The notes under the pieces are model-generated. The model did not search any database, was not told the origin of the DNA, and was given only the letters and a program-made list of their open reading frames with translations. A DNA stretch of 64,000 nucleotides from CAWHNT01 sp963830775. GTDB lineage: Bacteria; Pseudomonadota; Alphaproteobacteria; Geminicoccales; Geminicoccaceae. Both the position numbers and the translations under genes were made by a program. Location: NCBI GenBank assembly GCA_963830775.1, contig CAWHNT010000042.1:17939-81938 (forward strand), given 5' to 3'. Positions 9,237 through 18,241 of the stretch are shown here, in pieces. The number at the start of each line of letters is the position of its first letter. The first letter of the stretch is position 1.

Positions 9237-10971
9237 CTAGCCGCCCCGCCGTTTCCTCTCCGCATCATCCCAAGCGGTGAGCGCCTGATAGTCGGGCACG
9301 AAGCCCAGGCCCTTCCTCGCGTCCGACGAGACCGCCTTCTGCGAGGTGACCACGTCGATCACGGCCGGCATGTTGGCGAGCGCCCGCTCCAGCGCCGGCT
9401 TCAGCTCGGCCGCATCCTCCACCCGCTCGCCATGCGCCCCCAGGGCCCGGGCCATGGCGGCATAGTCCGAGTGCTGGAGGGTCGTGCCCACCACCCGGCC
9501 GCCATAGTTGAATTCCTGGTCGTAGCGCTCGATGTTCCAGGCGGCGTTGTTGGCGACGATGAACACGGCCTTGGCACCGTGCCGGACGGCGCTGTCGACC
9601 TCCATGGCGTTGAAGCCGAACGCACCGTCGCCGTTGACCGAGATCACCTGCCGGCCAGGGAAGGCAAGGGAGGCGGCGATCGCGAACGGCACGCCGACGC
9701 CGAGGCAGCCGAAGGCACCGGCATCCATGTAGGTGCGGGACTGGAGGCCGATCCGGGCGAAGCTCAGGATGTCGCCGCCGTCGGCGATGCCGATATGGTC
9801 CGGGGCCGCGACCTGCGGCGATCGCATCGAAGATGCTGGCCGGATGGATCTTGCCGTCGGGCAGCGCCTCGCGGGCACGCGCCGGTGCGGCCGTCCGCTC
9901 GCGCTGCTTCTGCGGCGCATCGCCTCCGCCCAGGCCGGGTCGATGCCGGGCGGCCGGTTGCCCGCGGCCTCGACCATCGCCTTGAGCGCCAGGCGGGGTG
10001 TGGCCAGGATCTCAGGAGCACCGCGGCGGTTGTCGACCAGCTCGCCCGCATTGTCGGCAAGCCGCACGAAGCGGGCGTCCGGGAACACGGCAGGCGAGCC
10101 GTAGCCCAGCTGGTAGTCGAGCTTGCGGCCGATGACGAAGACGAGGTCGGCCTCGGTCATCGCGGCGGCGCGGACGGCACCGACGAAGGAGGGATGGTCG
10201 GAGGGGACGAGCCCGCGGCTCTCCTGGGTGTCGAGATAGAGGGCACCCGAGGCATCCAGCAGCCGCACCAGCTCCTCGCCGGCGTTGCGCGCGCCGCGGC
10301 CGGTGACGACCAGGGGCCGCCGCGCCGACCACAAGGCCTCGACCGCCGCACCGATGGCATCGGGATGCGGTGCGATCTCGCGCGGGCCCTTCGGCTCCAG
10401 CCACTCGTCGAGGACGAGCGCTTTCGGCACCGTGATCCGCAGCACGTCGGTCGGGATCTCGACATAGACCGGCCCGGGCTCGCCCAGGTCGCCCATCGCC
10501 CGTGCCACCGCCTCGTCCAGCTCGCGGATCACCTGGTCGGCGACGCGGAGCGTGCGCGAGGTGCGGGTCACGGGCCTCAGGATGTCGGCGTGCGGGATGT
10601 CCTGCAGAGGGCCCATGTTGACCTGCGGCCGCGGCGGGCAGCCGCCGATCAGCAGCACCGGCACGCGGGCGAGCGAAGCGTTGGCGATCGGCGGTCACGG
10701 TGTTGGTCACACCGGGCCCCGCCGTCACCATCGCCACGCCCAGCGTGCCTGTGAGCTCGGCATGGGCGTGCGCCATGTGGACCGCCGCACCTTCGTGGCG
10801 GGCGTCGATGATGCGGATGCCGAGCCTCGCCGCATGGTCCCAGATCGGCTGGATGTGGCCGCCCTGGAGCCCGAAGATGCGGTCGATGCCGCGCGCCTTC
10901 AGGAAACGCGCGATCCAGGCCGCACAGGCGTTGGGGTCGGCGTTGAGGTCCTGCGTTTCGCTTGCTGCCAT
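9237..10971 (-). CDS. thiamine pyrophosphate-binding enzyme (acetolactate synthase-like), frameshifted
   Basis: A TPP enzyme of about 570 residues built as N-terminal PYR domain (FGLQGGHIQPIWDHA, RHEGAAVHMAHAHAELTG with the catalytic Glu), a central domain, and a C-terminal PP domain with the metal and TPP motif GDGAFGFNAMEVDSA ending in NN. Three frameshifts interrupt it: near 10680 after AMVTAGPGVTNTVT, and a compensating pair at about 9905 and 9820 that hides RERTAAPARAREALPDGKI. It starts 2 bases after the acyl-CoA synthetase stop and has a good GGGAGG site, so the two form an operon. The family also includes oxalyl-CoA decarboxylase and 2-hydroxyacyl-CoA lyase; an acyl-CoA lyase role would fit the neighbour but is inference. 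Confidence 0.8.
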
Positions 10972-10973
10972 GG

Positions 10974-12539
10974 TCAGCCTCCCTGTCCGCCTGATAGCCG
11001 CGCCTTGAGGAGCCGGTGCTGGATTTTCCCAGTGGCGGTGCGCGGCACCTCCTCCTCGCGCAGGAAGCTGAACGAGCGCGGGCGCTTGTAGCCGGCGACC
11101 CGGTCCCTGCACCACGCCGAGAGGTCGGCGTCGCTCGCGAGCGCACCATCGCGCAGGATGATCACCGCATGCACGCGCTCGCCCCACTTCTGGTCCGGCA
11201 GGCCGACCACCGCCACGTCCTGGACCGACGGATGGGCACCCAGCACGGCCTCGACCTCGGAGGGGTAGATGTTCTCGCCGCCGGAGATGATCATGTTGCT
11301 CTTGCGGTCGACGAGGTGGATGTAGCCGTCCGGGTCGCGGCGGGCCATGTCGCCCACCGTGCAGTACTCGCCGCGGAACGCTTCCCTGGTCTTCTCGGGC
11401 AGCTTCCAGTAGCCGTCGAACGTGTAGGGATTGCAGGAGTAGAGCTCGCCGGCCTCGCCGTCCGGGACTTCGTTGCCGTCGGCGTCCATCATCCTGATCG
11501 GGGCCGAGCCCACGCACTCCCGGCCAACCGAGCCCAGCTTCGTGAACTGCTCGTGCGGGCGGAGCATGGTGACCCATCCGGCCTCGCTCGAGCCGTAGAG
11601 CTCGAACAGGCCCGAGCTCGGGAACATCTCCATGACGGCGCGCTTGGTGTCCGGCCGCGCCGGTGCCGAGGAGATCATCAGCTTCTTCACCCGGCCGAGC
11701 TCGAGGTCGGCCCTCGCGGCAGGCGGCACGCCCAGCATCATGATGTAGTGGGTGGGTACCAGCGAGGTGAAGGTCGAGCCGCCCTGGGCCAAGGTCCTCA
11801 GGCAGTGCTCGGCATCGAAGCTCTTGCGCGAATAGATGTTGGTAGCACCGCCGCAATAGAGGAACGAGCCGAAGAAGTTGAGGGAATTGGCATGACACAT
11901 CGGCATGACCAGGAGTGCTGCGTCCTCACGGTGGAGCGAGAGCTCGATCTCGGTGACGAGCGAGAGCAGGACGGCCGCCTTGTGGCTGCGCACCACACCT
12001 TTGGGCTTGCCGGTGGTGCCCGACGTGTACATCAGCGTCCAGGGATCGGAGAGTGCTACCTGCTGCTCAGGCTCACTGTCGCTCGCGGCTGCGATGAGAT
12101 CCTCATAGGCGCGGTAGCCAGCCGGGCAGGCACCCCGGCCCATGTGGATCAGGTTGCCCGCCGGCACCGGCAGGTCGGCCCGGATCTCCTCGACCACCCC
12201 CAGAAGCTCGTCCTCGACGATCAGGGCCCTGGCTTCCGAGTTCTCGACGGCGAAGAGCACCTCGGGCCCGACCAGCCGGAAGTTGATCGGCACGGCGATC
12301 AGCCCGGCCTTGGCGGTGGCGGCATAGATCTCCGCCCACTCGACCCGGTTGTAGGCCAGGATGGCGACCCGGTCGCCCTTGGCGAGGCCCAGGCCCAGCA
12401 GCGCATTGGCGAGCCGGCACGAGCGCCTGTTCCACTCCCAGAAGCTCATCGTGCGCTCGAGGTCGGCGGCACCGGTCCTGGCCCCGTCCAGGCGGGCGTG
12501 GACCGTGAGCATCTGGCCCAGGGTCAGAAGTTCCTTCAT
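10974..12539 (-). CDS. acyl-CoA synthetase (AMP-forming, class I adenylate-forming family)
   Basis: A 521-residue acyl-CoA ligase. In order: AMP-binding P-loop YTSGTTGKPKG, A5 region FELYGSSEAGW, A7 VGDMARRDPDGYIHL, hinge DRKSNMIISGGENIYPSEV, and the C-terminal catalytic Lys in PRTATGKIQ. It activates a carboxylic acid to its CoA thioester in the cytoplasm. It heads a leftward operon with the TPP enzyme and is transcribed away from the tetR gene. Its position opposite an acyl-CoA dehydrogenase/kinase/SDR operon suggests it supplies the CoA ester used there. The acid itself cannot be read from sequence. Confidence 0.9.
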   Translation of the reverse strand: MKELLTLGQMLTVHARLDGARTGAADLERTMSFWEWNRRSCRLANALLGLGLAKGDRVAILAYNRVEWAEIYAATAKAGLIAVPINFRLVGPEVLFAVENSEARALIVEDELLGVVEEIRADLPVPAGNLIHMGRGACPAGYRAYEDLIAAASDSEPEQQVALSDPWTLMYTSGTTGKPKGVVRSHKAAVLLSLVTEIELSLHREDAALLVMPMCHANSLNFFGSFLYCGGATNIYSRKSFDAEHCLRTLAQGGSTFTSLVPTHYIMMLGVPPAARADLELGRVKKLMISSAPARPDTKRAVMEMFPSSGLFELYGSSEAGWVTMLRPHEQFTKLGSVGRECVGSAPIRMMDADGNEVPDGEAGELYSCNPYTFDGYWKLPEKTREAFRGEYCTVGDMARRDPDGYIHLVDRKSNMIISGGENIYPSEVEAVLGAHPSVQDVAVVGLPDQKWGERVHAVIILRDGALASDADLSAWCRDRVAGYKRPRSFSFLREEEVPRTATGKIQHRLLKARLSGGQGG

Positions 12540-13052
12540 GCCGACTTCTCCCGGGAGCCTTCACCGCCCGACCCGGCAGTGCGGCTCCGTCTTCGGACGT
12601 TGCCCGGCTATCGCGATGTCGCGGCTATGTACGGGCTGGCAGACGCATGCGCGGCAGCAGCCAAACCGACCAGCCTTCCTCGGTGCGCCATTGTTGGCCT
12701 CCCTGTTTCTTTGACGGCCGCAAGTGGCAAAGGTTCCGATGCTGTGTCGCTCTTGCGCACGCCGGACCCGCCACGTGGCATGCCCTGACAATTGCTGCCG
12801 GAGCCCCGGAGTTCCAGCTCTCGGCAGGGATTCGAGCAGAGCCGATCCGACGCCTCCCGATCCGTCGCTGGTCTTGATATAGAGCGAACGCTCGCTCAAT
12901 ATTTGATCATTGGCTCGGATGCAACAGCCTCCCAGCCGTCACCGGGGTGCGGCATACTGGGTCGGGTTGGCTTCCGGTCGGCAAACCCCTTAATGGCTGT
13001 GCCGCGACGCGGCACTCGGCCGCTGCCGGAACACACATCTTCTCGGACTGAG
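12540..13052. other. 513-base control region between acyl-CoA synthetase and tetR
   Basis: No convincing gene. It holds the promoter/operator at 12874-12902. The stretch near 12600-12850 has open frames on both strands but without family features or ribosome sites. Confidence 0.6.
12874..12902 (+). promoter_or_regulatory. tetR promoter with TetR-type operator in the spacer
   Basis: TTGATA (12874-12879), a 17-base spacer and CAATAT (12897-12902) form a sigma-70-like promoter facing tetR. The spacer contains the palindrome GAGCGAACGCTCGCTC at 12882-12897, and the symmetry extends outward as ATAT on both sides. The same motif, 13 of 16 bases identical, occurs at 13926-13941 in front of the acyl-CoA dehydrogenase operon, which points to binding by the TetR protein encoded between them. 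Binding is inferred. Confidence 0.7.
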
Positions 13053-13754
13053 ATGGCCAGCTTTAACTCATTCAGGCGTAATTTCCAATCCGAGTACGAC
13101 GCCACTTGGCAGCGTATTTTCGACCAGCATCGCGATGCGATAAAGATCAAGCGGACGAAGGTGGCGCTGCCCAATTTACAGAAGATCATATCGGCCGCAT
13201 TGCAGATCAGCAATCAGTCAAGCTTCCACTCGATGACCTTGCGCGATCTGAGCCGTAAGGCCGATGTCAGTATGGGAGCCCTCTACTCGTACATTTCGAG
13301 CAAGGAACAGTTGTCAGTGATGATCCTGGAGCATGTGCTGTTCCTGGTAGATACCGTGCTGAGGCCGCCATCGGAACCGGCACTGCCAGCCGAGGAGCGG
13401 CTGCGCTGGCTGCTCCGGACCCATATCTACCTGTCCGAGGTGATGCAGCCCTGGTTCTTCTTTGCCTATATGGAAGCCAAGACCTTCGGCCGGCAGGGCC
13501 GGCGGATCGCGATCGAGAGCGAGCTGCGCACCGAGCATCTCGTCGCGGAATGCCTTGCCGATCGCCAGGCGGCGGGCGCTTTCGCCGCGGCCGATCCCAT
13601 GGCGATGGCGTCACTGATCAAGCCGCTGCTGCAGGACTGGTATCTCAAGCCCTGGAAGTACCGCCGGCGGCAGATTGCTCCCGACACCTACGCCGACTGG
13701 GTGATCAGCTTCGTCGAAGCCGCTTCATCGGCCCCGCCGCGCAACCTCACATAG
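13053..13754 (+). CDS. TetR family transcriptional regulator
   Basis: A 233-residue TetR regulator. The DNA-binding domain spans roughly residues 35-85: an opening helix (LPNLQKIISAALQI), the turn SMTLRDLSRKADVSMGALY with the recognition helix ending in ALYSYISSKEQL. The C-terminal ligand domain is poorly conserved, as usual. The ATG at 13053 gives the normal length; an extended N-terminus would cross the control region. It lies between a leftward acyl-CoA synthetase operon and a rightward acyl-CoA dehydrogenase/PHA operon, and matching palindromes sit on both sides of it, so it most likely represses both in the absence of an acyl-CoA or hydroxyacid ligand. Confidence 0.88.
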   Translation: MASFNSFRRNFQSEYDATWQRIFDQHRDAIKIKRTKVALPNLQKIISAALQISNQSSFHSMTLRDLSRKADVSMGALYSYISSKEQLSVMILEHVLFLVDTVLRPPSEPALPAEERLRWLLRTHIYLSEVMQPWFFFAYMEAKTFGRQGRRIAIESELRTEHLVAECLADRQAAGAFAAADPMAMASLIKPLLQDWYLKPWKYRRRQIAPDTYADWVISFVEAASSAPPRNLT

Positions 13755-14154
13755 CGCGCCAGTACGGCGGGATCCGGAAATAGGCGTGAAGCTCCTCTTC
13801 CTGATCATGCGCGGGCTGACCTTCCTCGTCACACGCCGTGAAGTTCGCGGCAACTGGTCGCTATCTCGTGCGGGTCGGGACGGCCCTCTGGAAAGCTGCC
13901 GCCGCCGAAGCTATCGTCAGGGCAAGAACGAGCGCTCGTTCTTTATCAAGGCAGGCTGGACCAGGGGAGAAGGTGGTGAGCCCTGCGGTTAGACCCACGT
14001 CCCAGCTGGTCGGCGTCCGATGGCGCCAGCAGCATCACGAAGGTGAATCTGGTGCCGGCCGGCTCCAGCGTTGCTCGCCTGCAACGAGCTCCATTTCGGC
14101 GGTGGCGGGCAGCATCTTGGCCTCGCTCTGTCACCCGGTGGCGGACGTGACGCC
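13755..14154. other. 400-base leader region of the acyl-CoA dehydrogenase operon
   Basis: No gene that I can support. It contains the perfect palindrome at 13924-13943. Short open frames here have no family features. Confidence 0.55.
13924..13943. promoter_or_regulatory. TetR-type operator, perfect 20-bp palindrome
   Basis: AAGAACGAGCGCTCGTTCTT is fully symmetrical. Its 16-base core GAACGAGCGCTCGTTC matches the site in the tetR promoter at 13 of 16 positions, giving the shared consensus GARCGARCGCTCGYTC. It lies about 180 bases after tetR and about 210 bases before the acyl-CoA dehydrogenase start, where it could block transcription of that operon. Confidence 0.75.
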
Positions 14155-15356
14155 TTGGATTTGACACTCCCCCTCCGAGCTCGAGCAGCTGCGTCAGCGC
14201 GCGTCCGCGTTCGTGGACGGAGGTCCTTCTCCCGCTGGAGCAGGACCCGGCCACGCTCGGCCAGGGCGAGAACATCCGCGAGGATCTCCTGCCCGGGCTG
14301 GGCGAGCAGGCGCGGGCGCGTGGCCTGTGGTCGCCGCAGATGCCGCGGGAGCGCGGCGGCCAGGGCCTGGGGCCGGTCGGCATGGCGGTGGTCTACGAGG
14401 AGCTGGGCCGCGCGCGCTTCGGGCCCGTGGCCTGCCACTGTGCTGCCCCCGACGACGGCAACATGCTGGTGCTGGAGAAGGTCGGCACGGCCGAGCAGAA
14501 GGAGCGCTGGCTGCAGCCGATCGTCGACGGCCGGGTCCGCTCCGCCATCGTCATGACCGAGCCGGCCCCCGGCTCGGGCTCCGACCCCGCCGGCATGATG
14601 CTGACCCGGGCCGAGCGCCGGGGCGACCGCTACGTCGTGCGCGGGCGCAAGTGGTTCATCACCGGGGCCGAGGGTGCCGCCCACTTCATCCTCCTGGCGC
14701 GGACCTCCGACGACCCCCGGCGCGGGCTCACCGCCATGCTGTTCCACCGGGACCAGCCCGGCTGGCGCATCCTGCGCCGGATCCCGATCATGGGCCCGGA
14801 GGAGCATGGCGGGCATTGCGAGCTCGAGTTCGACGGGCTCGAGGTGCCGCTGGAGAACGTGCTCCTGGGCGAGGGGCTGGGGATGAAGGTGACCCAGATC
14901 CGCCTCGGCATCGCCCGCCTCACGCACTGCATGCGCTGGCTCGGCATGGCGCGCCGGGCGCTGGAGATCGCCCTGCCCTATATCGGCGAGCGGCGGGCCT
15001 TCGGGCAGCTTCTGAGCGAGAAGGAGAGCGTGCAGGGCCTGCTCGGCGAGGCCGCGATGGGGATCGAGATCGGCCGCCTGCTGACCATGCGCGCGGCCCT
15101 CCGGCTGGAGCAGGGCGGGATGGCGCGGGCGGAGGTGTCGATGGCCAAGATCCAGGTCGCCGACGCCCTGCACCGGGCGGTCGACACGGCGATCCAGCTC
15201 CTGGGTGCCAGGGGCTACTCCAAGGACACGCCTCTGGAGTGGATGTACCGCTACGCCCGCCAGGCGCGGCTGGTCGACGGTGCTTCCGAGGTGCACCGGA
15301 TGGTGGTGGCGCGCGAGCTCCTGCGCGACAGCGGCGGGTTCTTCGCATGGAGCTGA
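14155..15356 (+). CDS. acyl-CoA dehydrogenase, frameshifted near the N-terminus
   Basis: An FAD-dependent acyl-CoA dehydrogenase of about 400 residues. Family landmarks: IVMTEPAPGSGSDPAGM (FAD/substrate loop), YVVRGRKWFITGAEGA, RRAFGQLLSEKESVQ, and the C-terminal DGASEVHRMVVARELLR, the region that binds FAD. The continuous frame begins only at 14340. The N-terminal 60 residues (SELEQLRQRASAFVD, then VLPLEQDPATLGQGEN) are readable upstream after removing one extra C near 14172 and one extra G near 14222. The start, probably TTG 14155 or 14161, is uncertain. It overlaps the kinase gene by 10 bases. The ACAD plus APH pair mirrors the fused domains of animal ACAD10/ACAD11 and the LvaC/LvaA pair. 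Confidence 0.85.
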
Positions 15357-16381
15357 ACACCCCCGCTGTGGCCGCGTTCGTCCGCCACGCCGCCCGGGCC
15401 GACACCGTCACGATTGAGCGTCTCGAGCGCTTGGGCGGCGGGGCGATCCAGGAGAGCTGGGCGCTCGACCTGGTGCTCGAAGGCGGCAGCCAGCCCGGCC
15501 GGCACGAGCTCGTGCTGCGGACCTCCGCACCCTCGACCATCGCCGTGTCGTGGGACCGCCCGGAGGAGTTCCGCATCCACCAGGCCGCGTACCGGGCAGG
15601 CATGACCGTGCCTGAGCCACTGTGGCTCGCCGAGGGGGCGACGAGCCCGCTCGGCAAGCCGTTCTACATCATGCGGCGGGTGCCCGGCATCGCGCGCGGC
15701 GACCAGGTGGTCAAGGACGCGGCGGTGCGGGCCAAGGGTGAAGCGCTGGCGGCACGCCTGGGTGCTGAGCTCGCCAAGCTGCACCGGATCGGGCCGCCGG
15801 CTGCCGGGCTTGGGTTCATCCCGGTCCCGGAAGAAGCACCTGCCCGTGCTCGGGTGGCAGAATATCGCCGCTACCTCGACGAGCTCGATGCGGCGGAGCC
15901 GGTGCTGGAGTGGGCACTGCACTGGCTGGAGCGTAACGCGCCACCGACCTTCGACCTTACCCTTATCCATGCCGACTTCCGCACCGGGAACTACCTGGTC
16001 CAGGAGGGCGAGCTCATGGCCGTGCTCGACTGGGAGTTCGCCGGGTTCTCCGATCCGCTCGAGGACCTGGGCTGGATGCTGGCCCCGTGCTGGCGCTTCG
16101 GTGCGCCGGACCGCGAGGCGGGTGGGGTCGGCTCGCGGGCCGCGTTCCTCGGCGGCTACGAGGCCGAGGCCGGGCGGCCCGTTCCCCGCGAGCGCCTGCT
16201 CTACTGGGAGATCATGGCGACGGTGCGCTGGGCGGTGATCGCACTCCAGCAGGCGGCACGTCACTGGTCCGGGGCCGAGCCCTCGCTGGAGCTGGCCCTG
16301 ACCGCCCACATCGTCCCTGGCCTCGAGCTCGACCTCCTGACCATGATCGAGCGGGCCGACATGGAGGAGCCGGCAGCATGA
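15347..16381 (+). CDS. APH-type phosphotransferase (ACAD10/11 kinase-domain or LvaA-like)
   Basis: A 344-residue aminoglycoside-phosphotransferase-fold kinase. The catalytic loop LIHADFRTGNYLV gives HxD and the metal-binding Asn, and VLDWEFAGFSDPLEDLGWM gives the second metal Asp. The N-lobe has GGAIQESWALDL and the strand LVLRTSAPS. Start ATG 15347 overlaps the dehydrogenase stop; the stop overlaps the next ATG (ATGA). Relatives next to acyl-CoA dehydrogenases phosphorylate the 4-hydroxyl of 4-hydroxyacyl-CoAs so that the dehydrogenase partner can convert them to enoyl-CoA. Assigning that reaction here rests on gene context, not on a diagnostic residue. Confidence 0.85.
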   Translation: MELNTPAVAAFVRHAARADTVTIERLERLGGGAIQESWALDLVLEGGSQPGRHELVLRTSAPSTIAVSWDRPEEFRIHQAAYRAGMTVPEPLWLAEGATSPLGKPFYIMRRVPGIARGDQVVKDAAVRAKGEALAARLGAELAKLHRIGPPAAGLGFIPVPEEAPARARVAEYRRYLDELDAAEPVLEWALHWLERNAPPTFDLTLIHADFRTGNYLVQEGELMAVLDWEFAGFSDPLEDLGWMLAPCWRFGAPDREAGGVGSRAAFLGGYEAEAGRPVPRERLLYWEIMATVRWAVIALQQAARHWSGAEPSLELALTAHIVPGLELDLLTMIERADMEEPAA

Positions 16382-16758
16382 GCCAGTCGAGCATGGCCGC
16401 GAACCTGCTCGCGACCGCCCGCAACCTGCTCCGAAGCGAGATCGCCCCGGCCCTGCCGGGCAATCTGCGCTTCCCGGCGGCGATGATCGCCAACGCCATG
16501 GCGATCGCGTCCCGGGAGCTGGAGCATGGTGCGGACAACCGGGCCCAGCTCCGGGCTCTCCTGGCCCGGCTCTATCCCGAGCGGCCGGAGACGGCTCCGC
16601 TCGACGATCTTCAGCGCAGCTTCGCTCGCGACCTGCGCGCCGGCCGTTTCGACCATGAGGAGCATGCGGGCCTGCGCGCTCTGCTGCGCAGCTACATCCA
16701 GCTGCGCCTCAAGATCAGTGCTCCGCATCTGGCGGAGAAAGCGGGGACGACGCCATGA
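16378..16758 (+). CDS. DUF6285-like small protein, candidate LvaB-type kinase partner
   Basis: A 126-residue, mostly helical protein without signal or membrane segments (ANLLATARNLLRSEIAPAL, then FPAAMIANAMAIASRELE). I recognise it as the DUF6285 type that follows APH-family kinases in acyl-CoA operons. Start and stop codons overlap both neighbours by four bases, so it should be made in step with the kinase. In the Pseudomonas putida lva operon a similarly small unknown protein, LvaB, follows LvaA and is needed for 4-hydroxyacyl-CoA phosphorylation. Whether this protein is a true LvaB homologue is inference. Confidence 0.75.
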   Translation: MSQSSMAANLLATARNLLRSEIAPALPGNLRFPAAMIANAMAIASRELEHGADNRAQLRALLARLYPERPETAPLDDLQRSFARDLRAGRFDHEEHAGLRALLRSYIQLRLKISAPHLAEKAGTTP

Positions 16759-17522
16759 GCACCATCTTCGACCTCGGCGGCAAGGTGGCGCTGGTGACCG
16801 GCGCCTCGGGTGGGCTCGGCCTGCACTTCGCCCGCACGCTGAGCGGTGCCGGGGCCAAGGTGGCGCTGGCCGCCCGCCGCCGGGAGCAGCTCGAAGCCAA
16901 CGTGGCGTCGATCGCAAGTGCGGGTGGCGAGGCCATGGCGGTGGCCATGGACGTGACCGACCCGCAGAGCGTCGAGCGGGCCATAGCCGAGATCGCCGAA
17001 AGCCTGGGTCCGGCCACGATCGTCGTCAACAACTCGGGAATCGCCGTGCCCGGCACTGCCCTCGATGTCGATCCCGATGGCTGGGACAGGGTCATGGACA
17101 CCAACGTCAAGGGTGCCTGGCTGGTCTCCCGCGCGGCGGCGAAGCGGATGATCGAGGCGAAGCTCGAGGGCAGCATCGTCAACATCGCCTCGATCCTGGG
17201 CTTCCGGGTCGCCGGGCAGGTGGCACCCTACGCGACCTCGAAGGCCGGGCTCCTCCACCTCACGCGGGCACTCGCCTTCGAGTGGGCCCGGCACCGGATC
17301 AGGGTCAACGCGATAGCACCGGGCTATATCGAGACCGACATCAACCGCGAGTTCTTCGCCTCCGATGCCGGCAAGGCGCTGCTCGCCCGCATCCCGCAGC
17401 GCCGGCTGGGTCGGCCCGAGAATCTCGACGGCGCCCTCCTTCTCCTCGCCTCCGAAGCCTCGGCCTACATGACCGGCAGTGCGATCGTGGTCGATGGCGG
17501 CCACCTCCAGTCCACGCTCTAG
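16755..17522 (+). CDS. SDR family oxidoreductase
   Basis: A 255-residue classical SDR with TGASGGLG cofactor loop, NNSG in place of NNAG, the catalytic Ser in NIASILGF and the YATSK active-site pair, then a PGYIETDI loop and C-terminal VVDGGHLQSTL. Its ATG overlaps the stop of the DUF6285-like gene. In this operon it may oxidise or reduce a hydroxyacyl-CoA on the way to the PHA synthase encoded next, either as an acetoacetyl-CoA-reductase-like enzyme or as the dehydrogenase of hydroxyacid catabolism. The sequence alone does not decide. Confidence 0.9.
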   Translation: MSTIFDLGGKVALVTGASGGLGLHFARTLSGAGAKVALAARRREQLEANVASIASAGGEAMAVAMDVTDPQSVERAIAEIAESLGPATIVVNNSGIAVPGTALDVDPDGWDRVMDTNVKGAWLVSRAAAKRMIEAKLEGSIVNIASILGFRVAGQVAPYATSKAGLLHLTRALAFEWARHRIRVNAIAPGYIETDINREFFASDAGKALLARIPQRRLGRPENLDGALLLLASEASAYMTGSAIVVDGGHLQSTL

Positions 17523-17542
17523 AGCCAGGGGCAGGGTGCCTG

Positions 17543-18241
17543 ATGAGCACGGAGAAGATGAAGACCTTGTTCCCGGGGCTCGACACCCTGGCCTCGACGT
17601 GGATGACGGCACTTCTGCCGACCGGCACCGGGGGCGGGCCGATGGAGCTCGCGACCCGGCTGCTCGATCCGCGCCAGTGGCTGGGCGTCGGCGGTGCTGC
17701 GCTGGAGCAGCCGTTCGAGACGGTCCTGGGCCTGCCGCGGCTGGCCGACGTGCCGGAGCTCGACCGCAAGCTCCTGGGCCTGCTCCAGGCCTGGATGGCC
17801 GTGGCCCAGCGCGGTGCCGAGTACAGCACCGTGGTCTCGCAGGTCTGGATCGAGGCCTACGCCGACTTCATCACGGCACTCCAGGCGGCGTCCGTCGCGG
17901 GCAAGCCGGCGCGCAGCGGCCGCGAGCTGCTGGACCGGTGGACCGCCACCGTCAACGAGCGGCTGCTCAAGGCGCAGCGTTCGGAGGGCTTCCTCGAAGC
18001 GCAGCGGCGGCTGCTGGATGCGATGCTGGCGAGCCGGGCGGCCGAGCGCGAGCTGGTCGAGATCGGCGCCAAGGCGGCCGACATGCCGACCCGGGCCGAG
18101 CTCGATGACGTGCACAAGACCCTGCACGCGGTGAAGCGGGAGCTGCGGGCGCTCCAGCGTCAGCTCGCCGGTGCCGAGCAGAAGACGACGGCGGGCCAAA
18201 GGCGCAAGGCAGCCGCGGGCCAGGGGCGGGGCGAAGCATGA
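17543..18241 (+). CDS. phaE: class III PHA synthase subunit PhaE
   Basis: A 232-residue PhaE-type protein, recognised from length, helical content and position directly before phaC. The segment WIEAYADFITALQAASVAGKPARSGRELLDRW is typical of the PhaE core, and the C-terminus (DDVHKTLHAVKRELRALQRQLAG) is a predicted coiled coil ending in a basic tail. PhaE has no active site of its own; it binds and activates the catalytic PhaC. It starts 20 bases after the SDR stop and overlaps phaC by four bases. Confidence 0.85.
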   Translation: MSTEKMKTLFPGLDTLASTWMTALLPTGTGGGPMELATRLLDPRQWLGVGGAALEQPFETVLGLPRLADVPELDRKLLGLLQAWMAVAQRGAEYSTVVSQVWIEAYADFITALQAASVAGKPARSGRELLDRWTATVNERLLKAQRSEGFLEAQRRLLDAMLASRAAERELVEIGAKAADMPTRAELDDVHKTLHAVKRELRALQRQLAGAEQKTTAGQRRKAAAGQGRGEA

